From positions 372,001 through 436,000 of the forward strand of contig CM041196.1 of the NCBI GenBank assembly GCA_023078555.1: DNA of 64,000 nt. Direction: 5' to 3'. Of this stretch, positions 25,401 through 36,909 are shown in pieces (the first letter of the stretch is position 1; each line of letters opens with the position of its first letter). Source of the DNA: Ulva prolifera (taxonomy: Eukaryota; Chlorophyta; Ulvophyceae; Ulvales; Ulvaceae). Below the pieces are notes generated by a model. It was not told the DNA's origin. It worked only from the letters and a program-made list of their open reading frames with translations, and made no database searches. The position numbers and the translations under genes are program-made.

Positions 25401-28400
25401 CATCATCGCGAACACCGACGAGACGGCGTGGGTGCCGGCGTACGTGCAGGAGAAGCGCTTCAAGGCGTGGCTCGAGGGCGCGCGCGACTGGGCCGTCAGC
25501 CGCAGCCGCTACTGGGGCACGCCCATCCCGATCTGGCAGTCCGCGGACGGCTCGGAGCGCGTTGTCGTGTCGTCTGTCGAGCAGCTCGAGAAGCTCACCG
25601 GTGCGGCCCTCCACGCATACGCGCCGCCATGCTAGCATACCTCTCGCCTGCCTTTCTTGCGCTGACGGTCGCCCGTTCACCCAAGCCACCCAGGCGACTG
25701 ACATATATGAAAACAGTAGATGGCGTGGCTGTGACTTGCGGATGGGCGATGGCAACCCTGTTCAGGGCAGGGACTGCAGTGCACCACCACCAGTGATCCG
25801 GGTGGCGCCTGAGCCCACATCATGCTCCCACAGCGGCGCCAGCCACACAGATCCACGCTGCGGCTGCAGGCGCCAAGGTGACGGACCTGCACCGGCACTT
25901 CATCGACGACCTCGACATCCCGTCGCCCTCCGGCGGGCCGCCCCTGCGCCGCATCCCGGACGTGTTTGACTGCTGGTTCGAGAGCGGCAGCATGCCGTAC
26001 GCGCAGTCGCACTACCCCTTCGAGAACAAGGAGCACTTTGAGGCGAACTTCCCGGCGGACTTTGTCGCGGAGGGCCTCGACCAGACGCGCGGCTGGTTCT
26101 ACACCCTCATGGTGCGCGCCGCTTCCTCCTGAAGAGCTTCTTCTGTCACCGGCACATACGGTCCAGAACACATTGCTCAAATAAGGTCAAGGAAGTAGTT
26201 CAGAGCAGCGGCTGTTCAGAACACAAAGTTCAGACACGCTTCAGATCAGACTGGTGACGGGTATGTGATCTTGTCCTGTCCGAGATCTAGAGCTGCGTGG
26301 CCGTGTCCGCTCCCGGATGCGACCCTGTGTGGCTCGGGCAACAGAGAGCATGCGACCCCGTGCGCACACGCGCCGCTCCGGCCGCACCGCTCCGGTTTGT
26401 AGTGACGCCGGCGTGCGCTGTACGCACGCGTAGAGCACAGCATGTGCCACAGACACTCCAGTGCCTACACATGTGCTTGTGTCAGCTGTGACCTGGTGCA
26501 TCGGGACTGCAACGACTGGTGCCAGGCTCCTCGGCCGTGACGAGTCGCCATGAGACAGCAGCGCACGCCGGGGTGATCAGCACCACGAGGCGCTGTCAGT
26601 GCAGCTGTGACCTCCCGCGTGGGTGTCCTCCGTGAGGCTGCAGATGAAGCTTCGGCGGGTGCTCTGCAGGTGCTCTCGACGGCGCTCTTTGACAAGCCCG
26701 CCTTCAAGCACCTCGTCTGCAACGGCCTCGTGCTCGCGGCGGACGGCAAGAAGATGTCGAAGCGCCTCAAGAACTACCCCGACCCCACCCTCGTGCGCCC
26801 CCCGCCCCCGCACACACCCACCTCTTCATGCTGCCTCGCTGCCGCCGCTCTGTTGCACCTTGGACCGCCTGGCGGCCACCTCGCCCATGCATCTGTACGC
26901 CGCGGACGAAGCCTCCCGGGCGTGAAACCCCGGGTCGCAAAGGAGCGCGGGTGAAGGACCCCTCGCACCACAACCTGCAGAGCTTTTTGGCGCACCGCGT
27001 TTTGTTCCTGCATGGCGAGCCCTGACGCATGCCGGTTGCTATGCCCGTTTGTTCTGCACGTGCCGCTCCCGGCTGCAGGTGGTGGACAAGTATGGCGCCG
27101 ACGCGCTGCGGCTGTACCTCGTCAACTCGCCGGTCGTCCGCGCCGAGTCCCTCAAGTTCGTCGAGGCCGGCGTGTTCGCCGTCGTCAAGGACGTCTTCCT
27201 GCCGTGGTACAACGCGTACCGCTTCCTGTGCCAGAACGTCGTGCGCGTGGCCGCGGAGGGCCGGCCGCTGGAGCCCGCCGCCGTGCTCGCGGCCGCGCCG
27301 ACCAACGTGCTCGACCGCTGGATCCAGGCCGCCACGCGCAACCTCGTCAACACGGTGCGCGTTCCTGCCCCTTCCTCCCCCTGCGCCCCCGCGGCGGAGA
27401 GCCTCAACTACAGCTGCGCATTGTCCACTCGAAGCGTCTCACGCTTGTATACGAGCTGTGTTGCACGGACCGTGCAAACTGATTGCACAGTCTATCACCC
27501 TGGAAGCAAGACACCCATTCAACAAACCATCACGGCAACCCATGACTGACCCGGAGTCTGAACGGCCCCCGCACATCGACACTGCAGGGTCAGCGGACGC
27601 CGTGGGTCCAGCGTGCGCTGCGGCGCTGACACACGCGGTGGGGGCGATGCGCGTGGGTGTACATGCATGCGGGCCCCAGGCGGGGCGATGCACGTGCGTG
27701 TGTACATGCATGCGGGCCCCAGGTGGGGGCGATGCACGTGCGTGTGTACATGTATGCGAGCCGCAGGTGGCACTTGCGTGCAGGTGCGGGAGCAGATGGA
27801 GGGCTACAAGCTGTACGCGGTCGTGCCGTTCCTCGTGCGCTTCATCGATGACCTCACCAACATCTACGTGCGCTACAACCGCCGCCGCCTCAAGGGCCGG
27901 GGGGGCCCCGCCGATGAGGCCGTCGCCCTCGCCACCCTCTTTGACACCCTCCTCAAAGTGCGCCACCCTCCCCTCCTCCCCGCACCGTTACCACTACAGC
28001 CCGCTTTGGTAGTTCAGCTACACCAGAAGGAGTACAAAATCTCTGCACTACACGTTCATCATGCAGACGGCGACCATGTGTAGGGCCTGTCTTGCTGCAG
28101 AATTGATAGTTCAGCCGCCCGTGCTGTCGATGAAACCAGCCGAGGCGCACACGTCCGCGCACCGTTGTTTTGGACAAGAGGTGCTGTCTGATGTCTTGAC
28201 ATTGACAGCCACCCCGACGTGCGGGCGCACAGCTGCCGCTGCTGTTCCAACACATCCAGTGCAACGGACTGGTGTGGAGGGGCGAGCGAGCGTGCGCTGA
28301 CGTGGCGCTGCTATGTGGCTGCAGGTGTGCATCACGATGTCGCCGCTGACGCCGTTCCTGACCGAGACGATGTACCGCAACCTCCGCCGCTGCCTGCCGC

Positions 28401-30059
28401 CCGACGCGCCCGAGTCGGTGCACTTCCAGAGCATCCCGGAGGCCGCGCCGGAGGCCGAGGGCGACCCGCAGATCGTGCACAGCGTGGCGCGCATGCAAGC
28501 CGTCATCGAGCTCGGCCGCGTCGCGCGCGAGCGCCAGAACCGGCCCCTGCGCACGCCCCTCAAGCGCCTCACCGTCGCACACTCCGATGCCGCGTTCCTC
28601 GCCGACCTCAATGGTGCGCTCGTACTTTGCTTTCATCACCAAATGCACCCTGATCGGCGCATGCGCGGCCGCAGAGTGCCCGCACACCCGCCCCCGCGCA
28701 CACATGCAGCACACACTCTGTGCGCGCCGTGCACCCCAAAGCGTTGCCACAAACGTCAACTGGAGCGGCGGCGCAGCCACATGCGTGGCTACAGGGGTTT
28801 CAGGGGCCGCCCGCGTCAATGCAGGTGAGCTGCGGGAGTACGTAGTGGAGGAGCTCAACGTGTCGGAGCTCGCGACAGCGGCGCCGGACGACTTCAGCAC
28901 GACGACGGCGGTGCCGAATTTCGCCGCCGTCGGCAAGCGCCTCGGCAAGGACCTCAAGGCGGTCGGCGCGGCGATCAAGGCGATGACGGCCGCCGACATC
29001 GCGGCCCTACAGGAGAGCGGCTCCGTCACCCTCGAGGGCCACACTCTGTCCTCCTCCGACGTCCGCGCCCCCTCCCCTCCTTGCCCCCACGGCTACAGAT
29101 GTTGCCACGCCAGAATCCGCCATGCTTGCCACCATGCTCGGTTCGGTTGCGAGCGGTCGGAGATCGTACTGGAATGCAGTGGACGCATCATATGCTCACA
29201 TGTAGTCCCGTTGCTTCAGAGTTGTCAGTGTCCTATAAAGGATACGGCTCAGTAACTGACGACGTAGTTCACCTTCACATGTAGTCACATGCATCTGCCG
29301 CCGCGACGGCAATATGCCGGGTCACGTACAGCAGTGAAATCCATTAAGCCACGACCCCGGTATCTGGGAGATAACCGCACCCATCCTCCACGCCAGCCGT
29401 ACAGCACGGCAGCGACGTCTGATGCGCACGCATGAGCGGCATGCATGCACGTGCAGATCATCATCAAGCGCGAGAGCAAAGACCTCGGCGCAGAGCAAGA
29501 CATCAACACGGACGGCGAGGTGCTGGTGGTGCTCGACCTGCGCGCTGACTCAGCGCTCCTCGCGCGTCGCACCGCCCGAGAGCTCGTCAACCGCTTCCAG
29601 AAGCTCCGCAAGAAAGCCGGTCTCAAGCCAGGGGACTCCGTCGACCTCTTCTACTCCCCCCCCTCAGACGCCGCGGCCGCTGCGGAGCTGGCGGACGCAA
29701 TCGCCGCGGAGGACGCGTACCTCCGCGACAGCCTCGGCGGCGCCGTGCTGCCGGCGGCCGCGCGGCCGGGCGGCGCAGTCGTGCTGGAGCGCGAGGCGAC
29801 AGCCGTGCAGCTTCCGAGCGACGGCCGTGCGGCCATCGAGGTCGCAGTCGCGGCGCCGGCGGCGGCGGTCGCAGCGCCGGCTGTGGAGGCCGACTACGGC
29901 GCCGCGGCGGTGGCGGGTGTGGAGGCGTGGGTCGCGTCAAAGGACCTCAAGCGGCTGAAGCAGGAGGCGGAGGGCGGGGAGGTGGCGCTGCGGCTCGACG
30001 GGGCGGATGTGAAGCTGGTGGTCGGGAAGCACCTGTTCTGGAATGCGGAGCGAAGGTGA
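22422..30059 (+). CDS. IARS1: Isoleucyl-tRNA synthetase, eukaryotic cytosolic type
   Basis: Charges tRNA-Ile and edits misactivated valine. Thirteen inferred exons, phase-consistent throughout: 22422-22619, 22712-22817, 23031-23260, 24004-24313, 24555-24982, 25357-25600, 25870-26111, 26670-26792, 27079-27354, 27784-27957, 28325-28613, 28825-29060, 29457-30059, giving 1,152 residues, normal for the eukaryotic enzyme. Class I signatures are HYGH (56-59) and KMSKR (614-618). The CP1 editing domain has [10 protein letters not shown] (about 226) and [26 protein letters not shown] and [16 protein letters not shown] are also typical. The anticodon-binding and C-terminal domains follow, with an Ala-rich tail. 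No organelle targeting peptide precedes the conserved start, so a cytosolic location is inferred. Two introns have unusual donors, GTCTGC (23261) and GTCCGC (29061). Confidence 0.95.
23735..23985 (+). repeat. Degenerate short tandem repeat region
   Basis: Intron 3 of the IleRS gene contains many imperfect copies of a roughly 10-20 base phrase resembling gtgctgaaacactg. Divergence between copies suggests an old or mutating array. Confidence 0.7.
27642..27775 (+). repeat. 41-44 bp minisatellite, 3 copies
   Basis: Three units begin at 27642, 27683 and 27727 with gggcgatgc and contain tacatgcatgcgggcccc followed by aggcgg or aggtgg. The array sits in the IleRS intron between exons 9 and 10 and runs up to the exon 10 acceptor. 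Each unit ends in a cag-g step like a 3' splice site. Confidence 0.88.
29205..29279 (+). repeat. Dispersed ~75-bp intronic element, copy 2, flanked by direct repeats
   Basis: Begins gtcccgttgcttcag and contains the shared core gatacggctcagt at 29241-29253. It is in the last IleRS intron, same strand as the gene. The 12-base word tcacatgtagtc occurs on both edges, at 29196-29207 and 29275-29286, like a target-site duplication. Confidence 0.8.
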
Positions 30060-31683
30060 CAGCCACTCTGCACTGGCTGGGGCGGGTGCTCACAGGTCAA
30101 GATGGCGGGCTGCTAGCTGAACAGGATTCTTGTGGTGCACACTGCGGGCCGCACGCACGACCTTTGGAGTACAGGCGAATGTGGAGGGCGCGTGCGTGTG
30201 CGAGCCTGGATTTGTAATGAATTACTGTGCCATGAAGCAGTTCGTACGCTTCATTGATGTGTGGGTGTGGTTCATTGTCCTGTAGAAGGCCACCTGCAAG
30301 ATGCATCTTCGCTTGGGCCCAGTTGTTAATACGTGAGCGTGAAACGCAGTTCACAGCACCTGAACCAGTTCAGTTCACCGACATGTAGGACCTACAAACG
30401 GAGAACGACAAGAATGTCCATGCTGAGGTGCCCACAAAGGTACTCTGGAAACAGATCTAGCCTTGCTTTGCAAGAAGTTTAGCTTGACTTGTCGACGGTG
30501 GACCATGAAGGCACTCTTGGTGTCGAGTCTCTTCACTGATTATGGTAACAGACTTGCGTTCCTATCGATCACAATGTGCAGGTTGCCGACGCAGGTGCTG
30601 TTGCCTCTTCGTCCATGCAGCTTCTTGAGACAAAGACACAATCATATTGCCGTAATCGACAGGACCGTACCCAATGCCTGAAGGTATCATGTATACGAGT
30701 GTGCGGCAGCATTGTTGTTGACTGGGACCAGATACACCCGCTGTCAAATGCAAACAATGGACATTAACTGCCTTGACACACTGACTGTCCTTAGGAGACT
30801 GTGCGATATAGCAGTATGCAGACGACGCTGTTTGCTGCATTTGGTGCTCTGACTGAATGGTCACTGCAATGGACAGAACGGCCGATTGTATTGTCCCTGG
30901 TGGGCCGTGCTGGATGTGGTGCAGAGATTGTACCGCAGATCAGGACCACACAGCCATACCGTTACACTCAGCTACACCTCCGGGTGGCGTGTGGACAACC
31001 CGCATACACTTGCAGCAATGTCACTCAAACAGGGCACCAACGCCTTTTGTGCTACAATCTGCTTTGACAACAGGGTTGTTTACACGCAAACGGCACCTGC
31101 AACATGCAAACATTGACCGCCGAGCAGGCTCGCTGCCGACCAACCCCACACATCCAAGCACGCCCAGCACCTGCCCCACCACACACCAAGCTCCTCATTG
31201 CTTGACGAGCCAGCCTGCCACTGCTGAGGACCACGCTGGCTGCAACGGCTTATCCCGTGCACCTGCCCCCTTTGACCATCTCCCCATTGTCACATTGAGC
31301 GCACCCTACGGGCGGCTGCAGCATCCCAATCACAGTCCCAAGCATCACAGAAAAAAAAAAGATGTTGTGAGCACATCACGAGTGTGGCGCATACCGCAGA
31401 ACTGCTGTCTTCCAGCTCTTGTCAGGCCAGCGATGCTGAAGAGGCAACGATGCGGGTGGTTGGCGCCCACACACAGACACAGGCATGTACCCATGCACGC
31501 ACACCGGCTCAAGCTCTGCCCGGCTGGTCGCAGAGGTGAGTGCAAACACACATGCACCACTACCCCGGCCGCACACTCAGAAGGCCTGAGGCAGGGTAGG
31601 AAGAGGCCAAGGGCAGTGGCAGAGCCCATGACGAGGCTGCCACAGCACTGGCCCTGGCTGGGAGGGTGTCAGCGGATGCTGGA
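30060..31683. other. Convergent intergenic region between IleRS and CREST-like genes
   Basis: About 1.6 kb between two facing stop codons. It holds a candidate TGTAA signal for IleRS at 30213-30217 and a run of 10 A near 31351. GC content falls visibly here compared with the IleRS exons. I see no gene in it. Confidence 0.6.
30213..30217 (+). promoter_or_regulatory. Candidate polyadenylation signal TGTAA
   Basis: TGTAA lies about 155 bases after the IleRS stop. TGTAA is the usual polyadenylation signal in chlorophyte algae. A five-base match is weak evidence alone. Confidence 0.3.
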
Positions 31684-33069
31684 TCACATTTGCCCGCCCG
31701 TCTTCTTCTGCTGCTTTGCGTTCACTTCCAGGAGTGGGAGCGTCTGGTGCACCGAGATGCATGACAGGATGTGCCACGCAGCGTGAACCATCGGCATGAA
31801 CGGCCGGATTTCGTCCGCTGCAAAGAGGGCCAGACCAGCACCACCCGCCGCGAGGTGCACCTTGTATGCACGCCTCAGCTCTCTGCGGTTGCATGCCTGT
31901 CGCAAGTACTCAATCTCCATCACCGCAGTGTTCGCTGCAGATGTTGCAAAGGGTACAAATGGCGTGGCAGCAGCGGTCAGCAACATCCAGGCGTTGCTGC
32001 TCTTGGGATACACTGCACATACAACCATATCGTCGGCACACATCAGGTATGGAGCTGATACAGGCGATGTAAACAAGCGGCACACAACAACAAAGCAGGC
32101 CAAGCATATGATGCAGTGAATTGATCATAGATCGAGACGGCGAGCCGGCAGGGATCAGGTGTCTGAAAACTTGTCCGTTTCACAAACACCAGGGTAGCGT
32201 TGTTCTTCACTGGTCGTTCACGCCGTGCAGATAGCTTCAAAGGTTAACGGCGTATGTGTGCTGCAGATCTGTGCACAGACAGTGCATTGGCCATGTTGAC
32301 AGTGGGCGAACACGACATGCCTGCTTTTGTCATCGTCGCTGACGCTGCAGATATAGCCCAGTAATCAGCTCGCCTGCTCCATTTCCGGATTGGCCCATGG
32401 GAAGCGTGATACAACGCTGCAATCAAGCCCACGCCTACCTGGCTCGCTGCGTACGCCTTAGTCCACGGCTGTTCACTCCGCCTGCAGATAGGTAGCAATG
32501 TAACTCTCTTGCGGTGCCGAATCATCGTGATGGCTCCGATATCAATGCAATGCTTGCGGACAGCAGACACTCGGACGGGTCGAGCCCAGCTGAGCTGCTC
32601 GGGCATGTCCTCACGCAGCATGCGAGGGCTTGAGCCCAATACATAGCGTATCAATAGTGTTGCGCCTTATGTACTGCTCCTTGCTGCGCCAACACGACCG
32701 AATCGATAGCAAAGAGGACAAGCAGGTGCGGGCGGACCTGAACATGCTGGCTCCGACGATAGCGTATGGCACGGATGTAACGACGTTGATTGCCCGCTCT
32801 CGCTTGCTCCAATCTGTGTACTCCAGTTTGCCTTCCTGCACTGGTCGCTGTGCAATCAATGGCCACCTCGGTCCAGACCGGTAGTGCTGAGCTCAGAAGA
32901 AACGCCCTGAGACGCACCATTGGCCGCAAATGCTTTTCAACTGTAACACCTATCTCTCGGAGATGTGGCTGGATCCTTCGGGCTGCAGGTCGGTGACGGG
33001 CGAACGCATCTATGCAGTCCAACGTCTTTCCGGACCTCTGCTTACCGATGCGGTCGCAAATGAAACCAT
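31684..33069 (-). CDS. Small CREST-like multi-pass membrane protein (plant/algal type)
   Basis: Function unknown. Four inferred exons, translated 33069-33046, 32835-32738, 32481-32321, 32012-31684, giving 203 residues; all phases agree. Exon 1 encodes only MVSFATAS. The protein is mostly hydrophobic with the pattern of the CREST superfamily (alkaline ceramidase, PAQR/hemolysin III, TMEM8): LYHASHG with His66, RRADYW with Asp80, and HAAWH with His171 and His175, which would form a metal site in the membrane. LFAADEI before the last histidines resembles an uncharacterised plant family I recall but cannot name. The third intron has two possible donors: a GC donor (GCAG|GCATGT at 32320) or GTTCGC at 32311. 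The GC version fits the other GC introns here. Lower GC than its neighbours. Family assignment is by motif, not by a close named homologue. Confidence 0.68.
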
Positions 33070-33783
33070 TTACCGTGGCGAAAGAATCACTGGCAAAGGA
33101 TGTTATTTGCAGTAACGGATCGATAAGCATGATGATTTGTTGCGCTTGGGATGTTCGGGATGCGATGAGTATAAGTATAGAGTGTGCGTGTTAGCTCTTC
33201 AAAGGTTCTGGACGTGCACAATATGGCTCGATACATGTAGTCAGCTGGTAGCATCACCGTTTGCACACCAGTTCCTTAATGAATCATCAGACGTGGTGCA
33301 TTTGGGCGTGCGGTAGGGCGACTGTGGCGAGATGGCCTATCCACCACTGCCGCGACAGGTCCAACGCGTGCTATCTGCGCGTGCACCATGCCGATTGCGA
33401 AACAAGCACCACCATGTGCACCAATGACGACCATTCATCAGGAGTCTAAGTGTGAAATTCTACACTGCACACTGACCACAATTGCTTTTGACGTCTGAAC
33501 AATTGGCGCTTCACTGCCGTTTAAGTTCCAACGATGTCAACCACGCAATTTACCATGTACGTATTCACCATTCTGCTGACGTCTCACAGACAAGATATGC
33601 TAATTCGCTGACGGTGCGCCTACCAGAGCCTGATTCAAGGTTCGTCCAAATGAAGCAACGACTCCCCGTTCACGGAATTCTGCGCCCGCTCTCCCCCAGA
33701 GAAACCGTCCGTGGCGTGGAAAACATCTGCATACAGCACGTTGTTATCGTCGCAGTTTCGACGTGCATGGCAAGTTGTAATGC
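33070..33783. other. Intergenic region upstream of the CREST-like gene
   Basis: About 0.7 kb between the DeSI stop and the CREST-like start, both genes on the minus strand. AT-richer than the flanking genes. No recognisable coding stretch. Confidence 0.5.
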
Positions 33784-35947
33784 CTACGCCACAGGCCGCA
33801 TCGCAGCACGCCAACCCAAGGTGGTAGAACGACAATGTTGTGGCAGTCTTGCAGACGATGAGGCAACCGCAAACATCATGGTGTCGCGTGAAACAAAATC
33901 GGCCTGCTCGTGCTCACTAACACCCAGTGTAATTGATGTACTTGGCACAACGTGAGCATAGCCGGAGCGATCACCTGTTACAGTTCGTAGCCGTGCATCA
34001 TCAGAGAGTGCCTGGGACGCCCATTGAGACGAACGAGCTGTGTTTCCATGTAATAACTCCTGAGGCAAAGGGGCCTCCTCCTCATGAGCAATGTGTTGTA
34101 ATAGGGACCTGCCTTCTGGGTCACCACCACCCAAGTGACTTTGAGGCACCGGTAGATCTGCAGACATGAGCCCACACTGAGCTTATATCCGTGGCATAGC
34201 AATAGAGATGTTGCAGTGACTGCATTCTGGCCTCAAACCATACCCGACAAGTTGGGATTGCCACATCACCCATACACGAAAAGGCGCTGCAGCACCGCAG
34301 TCGGCATGACAGTACTTACACAGCAATATGAAGACTGCGTAGACTGTGACAGAAGCAGTGAGGCTGGCTCAGCTGGCAAAGTTACGGGGAACATGCAGCA
34401 TCAATGATGCTCCAGACACAAGTTGACTGCTGTGCAAGTGCTGTACAAAGAAGGACCCACATGTGCATGGGAATGAACGCTCAACCACTGTCCCATTCGC
34501 TGAGTGTTTCCACTCGCAGCATCGGATGATACTCACGACTGTTAGGGGGATGCCAAAGACTTTTATGTACTGCTGGCCCCGGTTTGTGCGCTCGTGGGGA
34601 AAGAACAAATAGATGGCACTGTGCTGAACCTGCTTTCAAGGTTCTATTTTCAATCTGACACACACATTGAGACATCGCAGCAGCTGTCACGGCCGCTGAG
34701 CCACATTGTGTGCTTCCTGCGCCTTTGCACTGTTGCAGCAGTAGCATTGACTGGACAGTTATTGCTACTGGACGGGGCCAGGCCAACAAGCGCTGCAAGG
34801 CTACTGCAGTGCAAGGCGCATTCAAGTTCCTCGAGTTGTCGTGGTGCAGGGGCATGGCTATACGCCAAACAGGCGATAGACATCACAGGATACTAAGGAC
34901 CGCACGCAGGACCCGTCACTGGCATCACAATCATTTCAAAATCGTAGCAGGAGGCTGTTCTGCTGCGTTTGGCCGCAAGTGGCATATCATGTTTTATGTG
35001 AGTCTGTCACATATGTTCCATAAAAGGTCTTTGCAGGTGACAAGCGTGTGGACCCACATTGGCCTGCCAGGCGTCCTCACAGCAATCTAAGCAGGGACTT
35101 ATGCAATGGCAAAGTAGATGTGGAGACAGACATGTGCACCATCTGCATGTTGTGCTGGAAGCAACAGACCAGCTGCCAAAGAACTGGTCTGAAGCAGCCG
35201 ATCATCATGGTTGATGCAGGTGCACTGATGAGTGTAGACGAGCTGTGTAACGGCGTACCTTTGTCCCCATATGGACACATTGACGGAGGCTGAAGAGGCG
35301 GTACAAGGGACGTGGGGCATAAGCAGTGTAGCGCAACTGCCACTCCAGCAAGCCTATTCGTCCACCCTGGGGGCCTCTTCCCGCACAAGGCGTAGCAAAG
35401 ATCGCTGGAGAAGTTATTGCAGTTGGTCTGCAAGAGGTGGTACCTTCGACCTGAGTATTCTATTCCCATGTGATCAATGAGCTCAAGAAGCTCATCTTCG
35501 GTGTACGATGTCCGGCCTACCTCAATGCTGCAGCGGAGTGACACTGCAGAACAAGACATGTGACACCACTACCTGACAGCACCATCATCATATAGTTTGC
35601 CGTCAACACGGGGGTAGCAGCCTTACCCTCTCCTGGTGCTTCTAGAGGAGCAGTGTCGAAGATGCCAGAGCAGTCATACGGATGAGCTGCATACCAGCGA
35701 CTAGGAGTCAATCTCGAGACCCCCGTTGTGATACTTCAAAGCCAGCACATAAGACCTTTAAGACCATCGACAGTTTTGCCGTTGTGTCGAGGTGCATCAG
35801 ACTTCACAGAAGCGCACCGCCGAATGCGTACTCGCGCCCATGGCACTGTACGCCGGTATGGTATGCTCCAAGGCCAGCCCAGTTCAAATATGCGTTGAAA
35901 TCCGCTAGGTCATACACGTTAATGACGACGGGTGAAGAAACTGTCAT
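33784..35947 (-). CDS. DESI2: PPPDE-family desumoylating/deubiquitinating isopeptidase (DeSI-like)
   Basis: Thiol isopeptidase that removes SUMO or ubiquitin from substrates. Inferred exons: 35947-35818, 35686-35627, 35543-35259, 34157-33784, giving 282 residues with all phases compatible. The start ATG is followed at once by SSPVVINVYDL, the usual PPPDE beginning. The catalytic pair is His30 in GAYHTGVQCHGREYAFGG and Cys105 in YHLLQTNCNNFS. HPYDCSGIFD and CGKRPPGWTNRLA are further family motifs; spacing is close to human DESI2. The last exon encodes a Ser/Glu/Gln-rich, probably disordered tail. Its acceptor phase matches, but a 1.1-kb intron separates it and a donor at GTAACA inside it could end the exon earlier, so the C-terminus is tentative. 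Confidence 0.85.
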
Positions 35948-36909
35948 GTTGCGTGATGGTGCTTCCCAAACAGGTTCCACATGTCAACAACACTTCATTG
36001 ACCAGAATTTATCACGAGACATGCAGCCTTTTCAACAAATCTTCTCTCGAGAATTGTCTGTACCCTTGGGATAAGAATACGATGCAAATCGCAGCAGACC
36101 GACTTCCAGAGGAAAGGCAGATGTGCACAATGTCAGATCCGGCGATCATACGTTATCAAGCGAGTTGCAATTATCATCTTTATGAGCCAATTTAATGCCG
36201 ACAGAATGTCTGTGTGTCCGTGCTATGCACACAATGATCTGCGACGTATTGACGTCATCACTGCTCTGTGCGCTCATCGGCGTCATCGGATAATGCAACC
36301 AGCTAACCGCCATGTGCGGCCGTTGTGCATCGCCACATGAGGTATTTGAACACGCACGGTCGAACGTTTGCATTCCTTTATATTTCATTGTTCAGGAATG
36401 CGTTCCTGGGCCGGCTGAAACGCGCAGCCTGTCGCAGTACACAACCACAGCAAGCCATCGTGTTTCGAGTGTGGCAGTAGTGCAGCCTGAAAAGCGACTA
36501 CACGATTTTGTGCCACACAGTAAATCCAGAACCTGCGGCGTGCGTATAAGCTGGGAATGCATCCTCCCGGGCAGCCGCTGGGCACGATGAGTTCAACACA
36601 AATCGGGTCGATCTGCTTGAAGAGGCAATGCCTCCAAGACGCAAACCGAGCTGTATGAATGCGCGTACATCCATGAGTGCAATTCTATCGCGTTTGAGTC
36701 TCAAACAAGGTATAGATCATAGTTCTCAGCACAATGTATACCCACTCCTGGTCCTGAGTCTTGTATACATCTGCCATCTTTCTATCATATCCTTTTGTGC
36801 GGTACTTATTCGATACACGCGACACTGATTAAAAGCACTATCCCTTTGAGCATAATGGCTTACCAAACTCTTTGGAGCATCTGGGACGCTGACAAACAGC
36901 AGCGCCTGC
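35948..36909. other. Intergenic region between DeSI and NDC1
   Basis: About 1 kb, AT-richer than either side. It should include the DeSI promoter and the NDC1 3' UTR, both on the minus strand. I see no coding stretch or repeat. Confidence 0.5.

Noticed and set aside
33482-33955. Plus-strand ORF of 157 codons
   Set aside because: It overlaps the minus-strand DeSI last exon in part, has no recognisable motif, and its codons look random.
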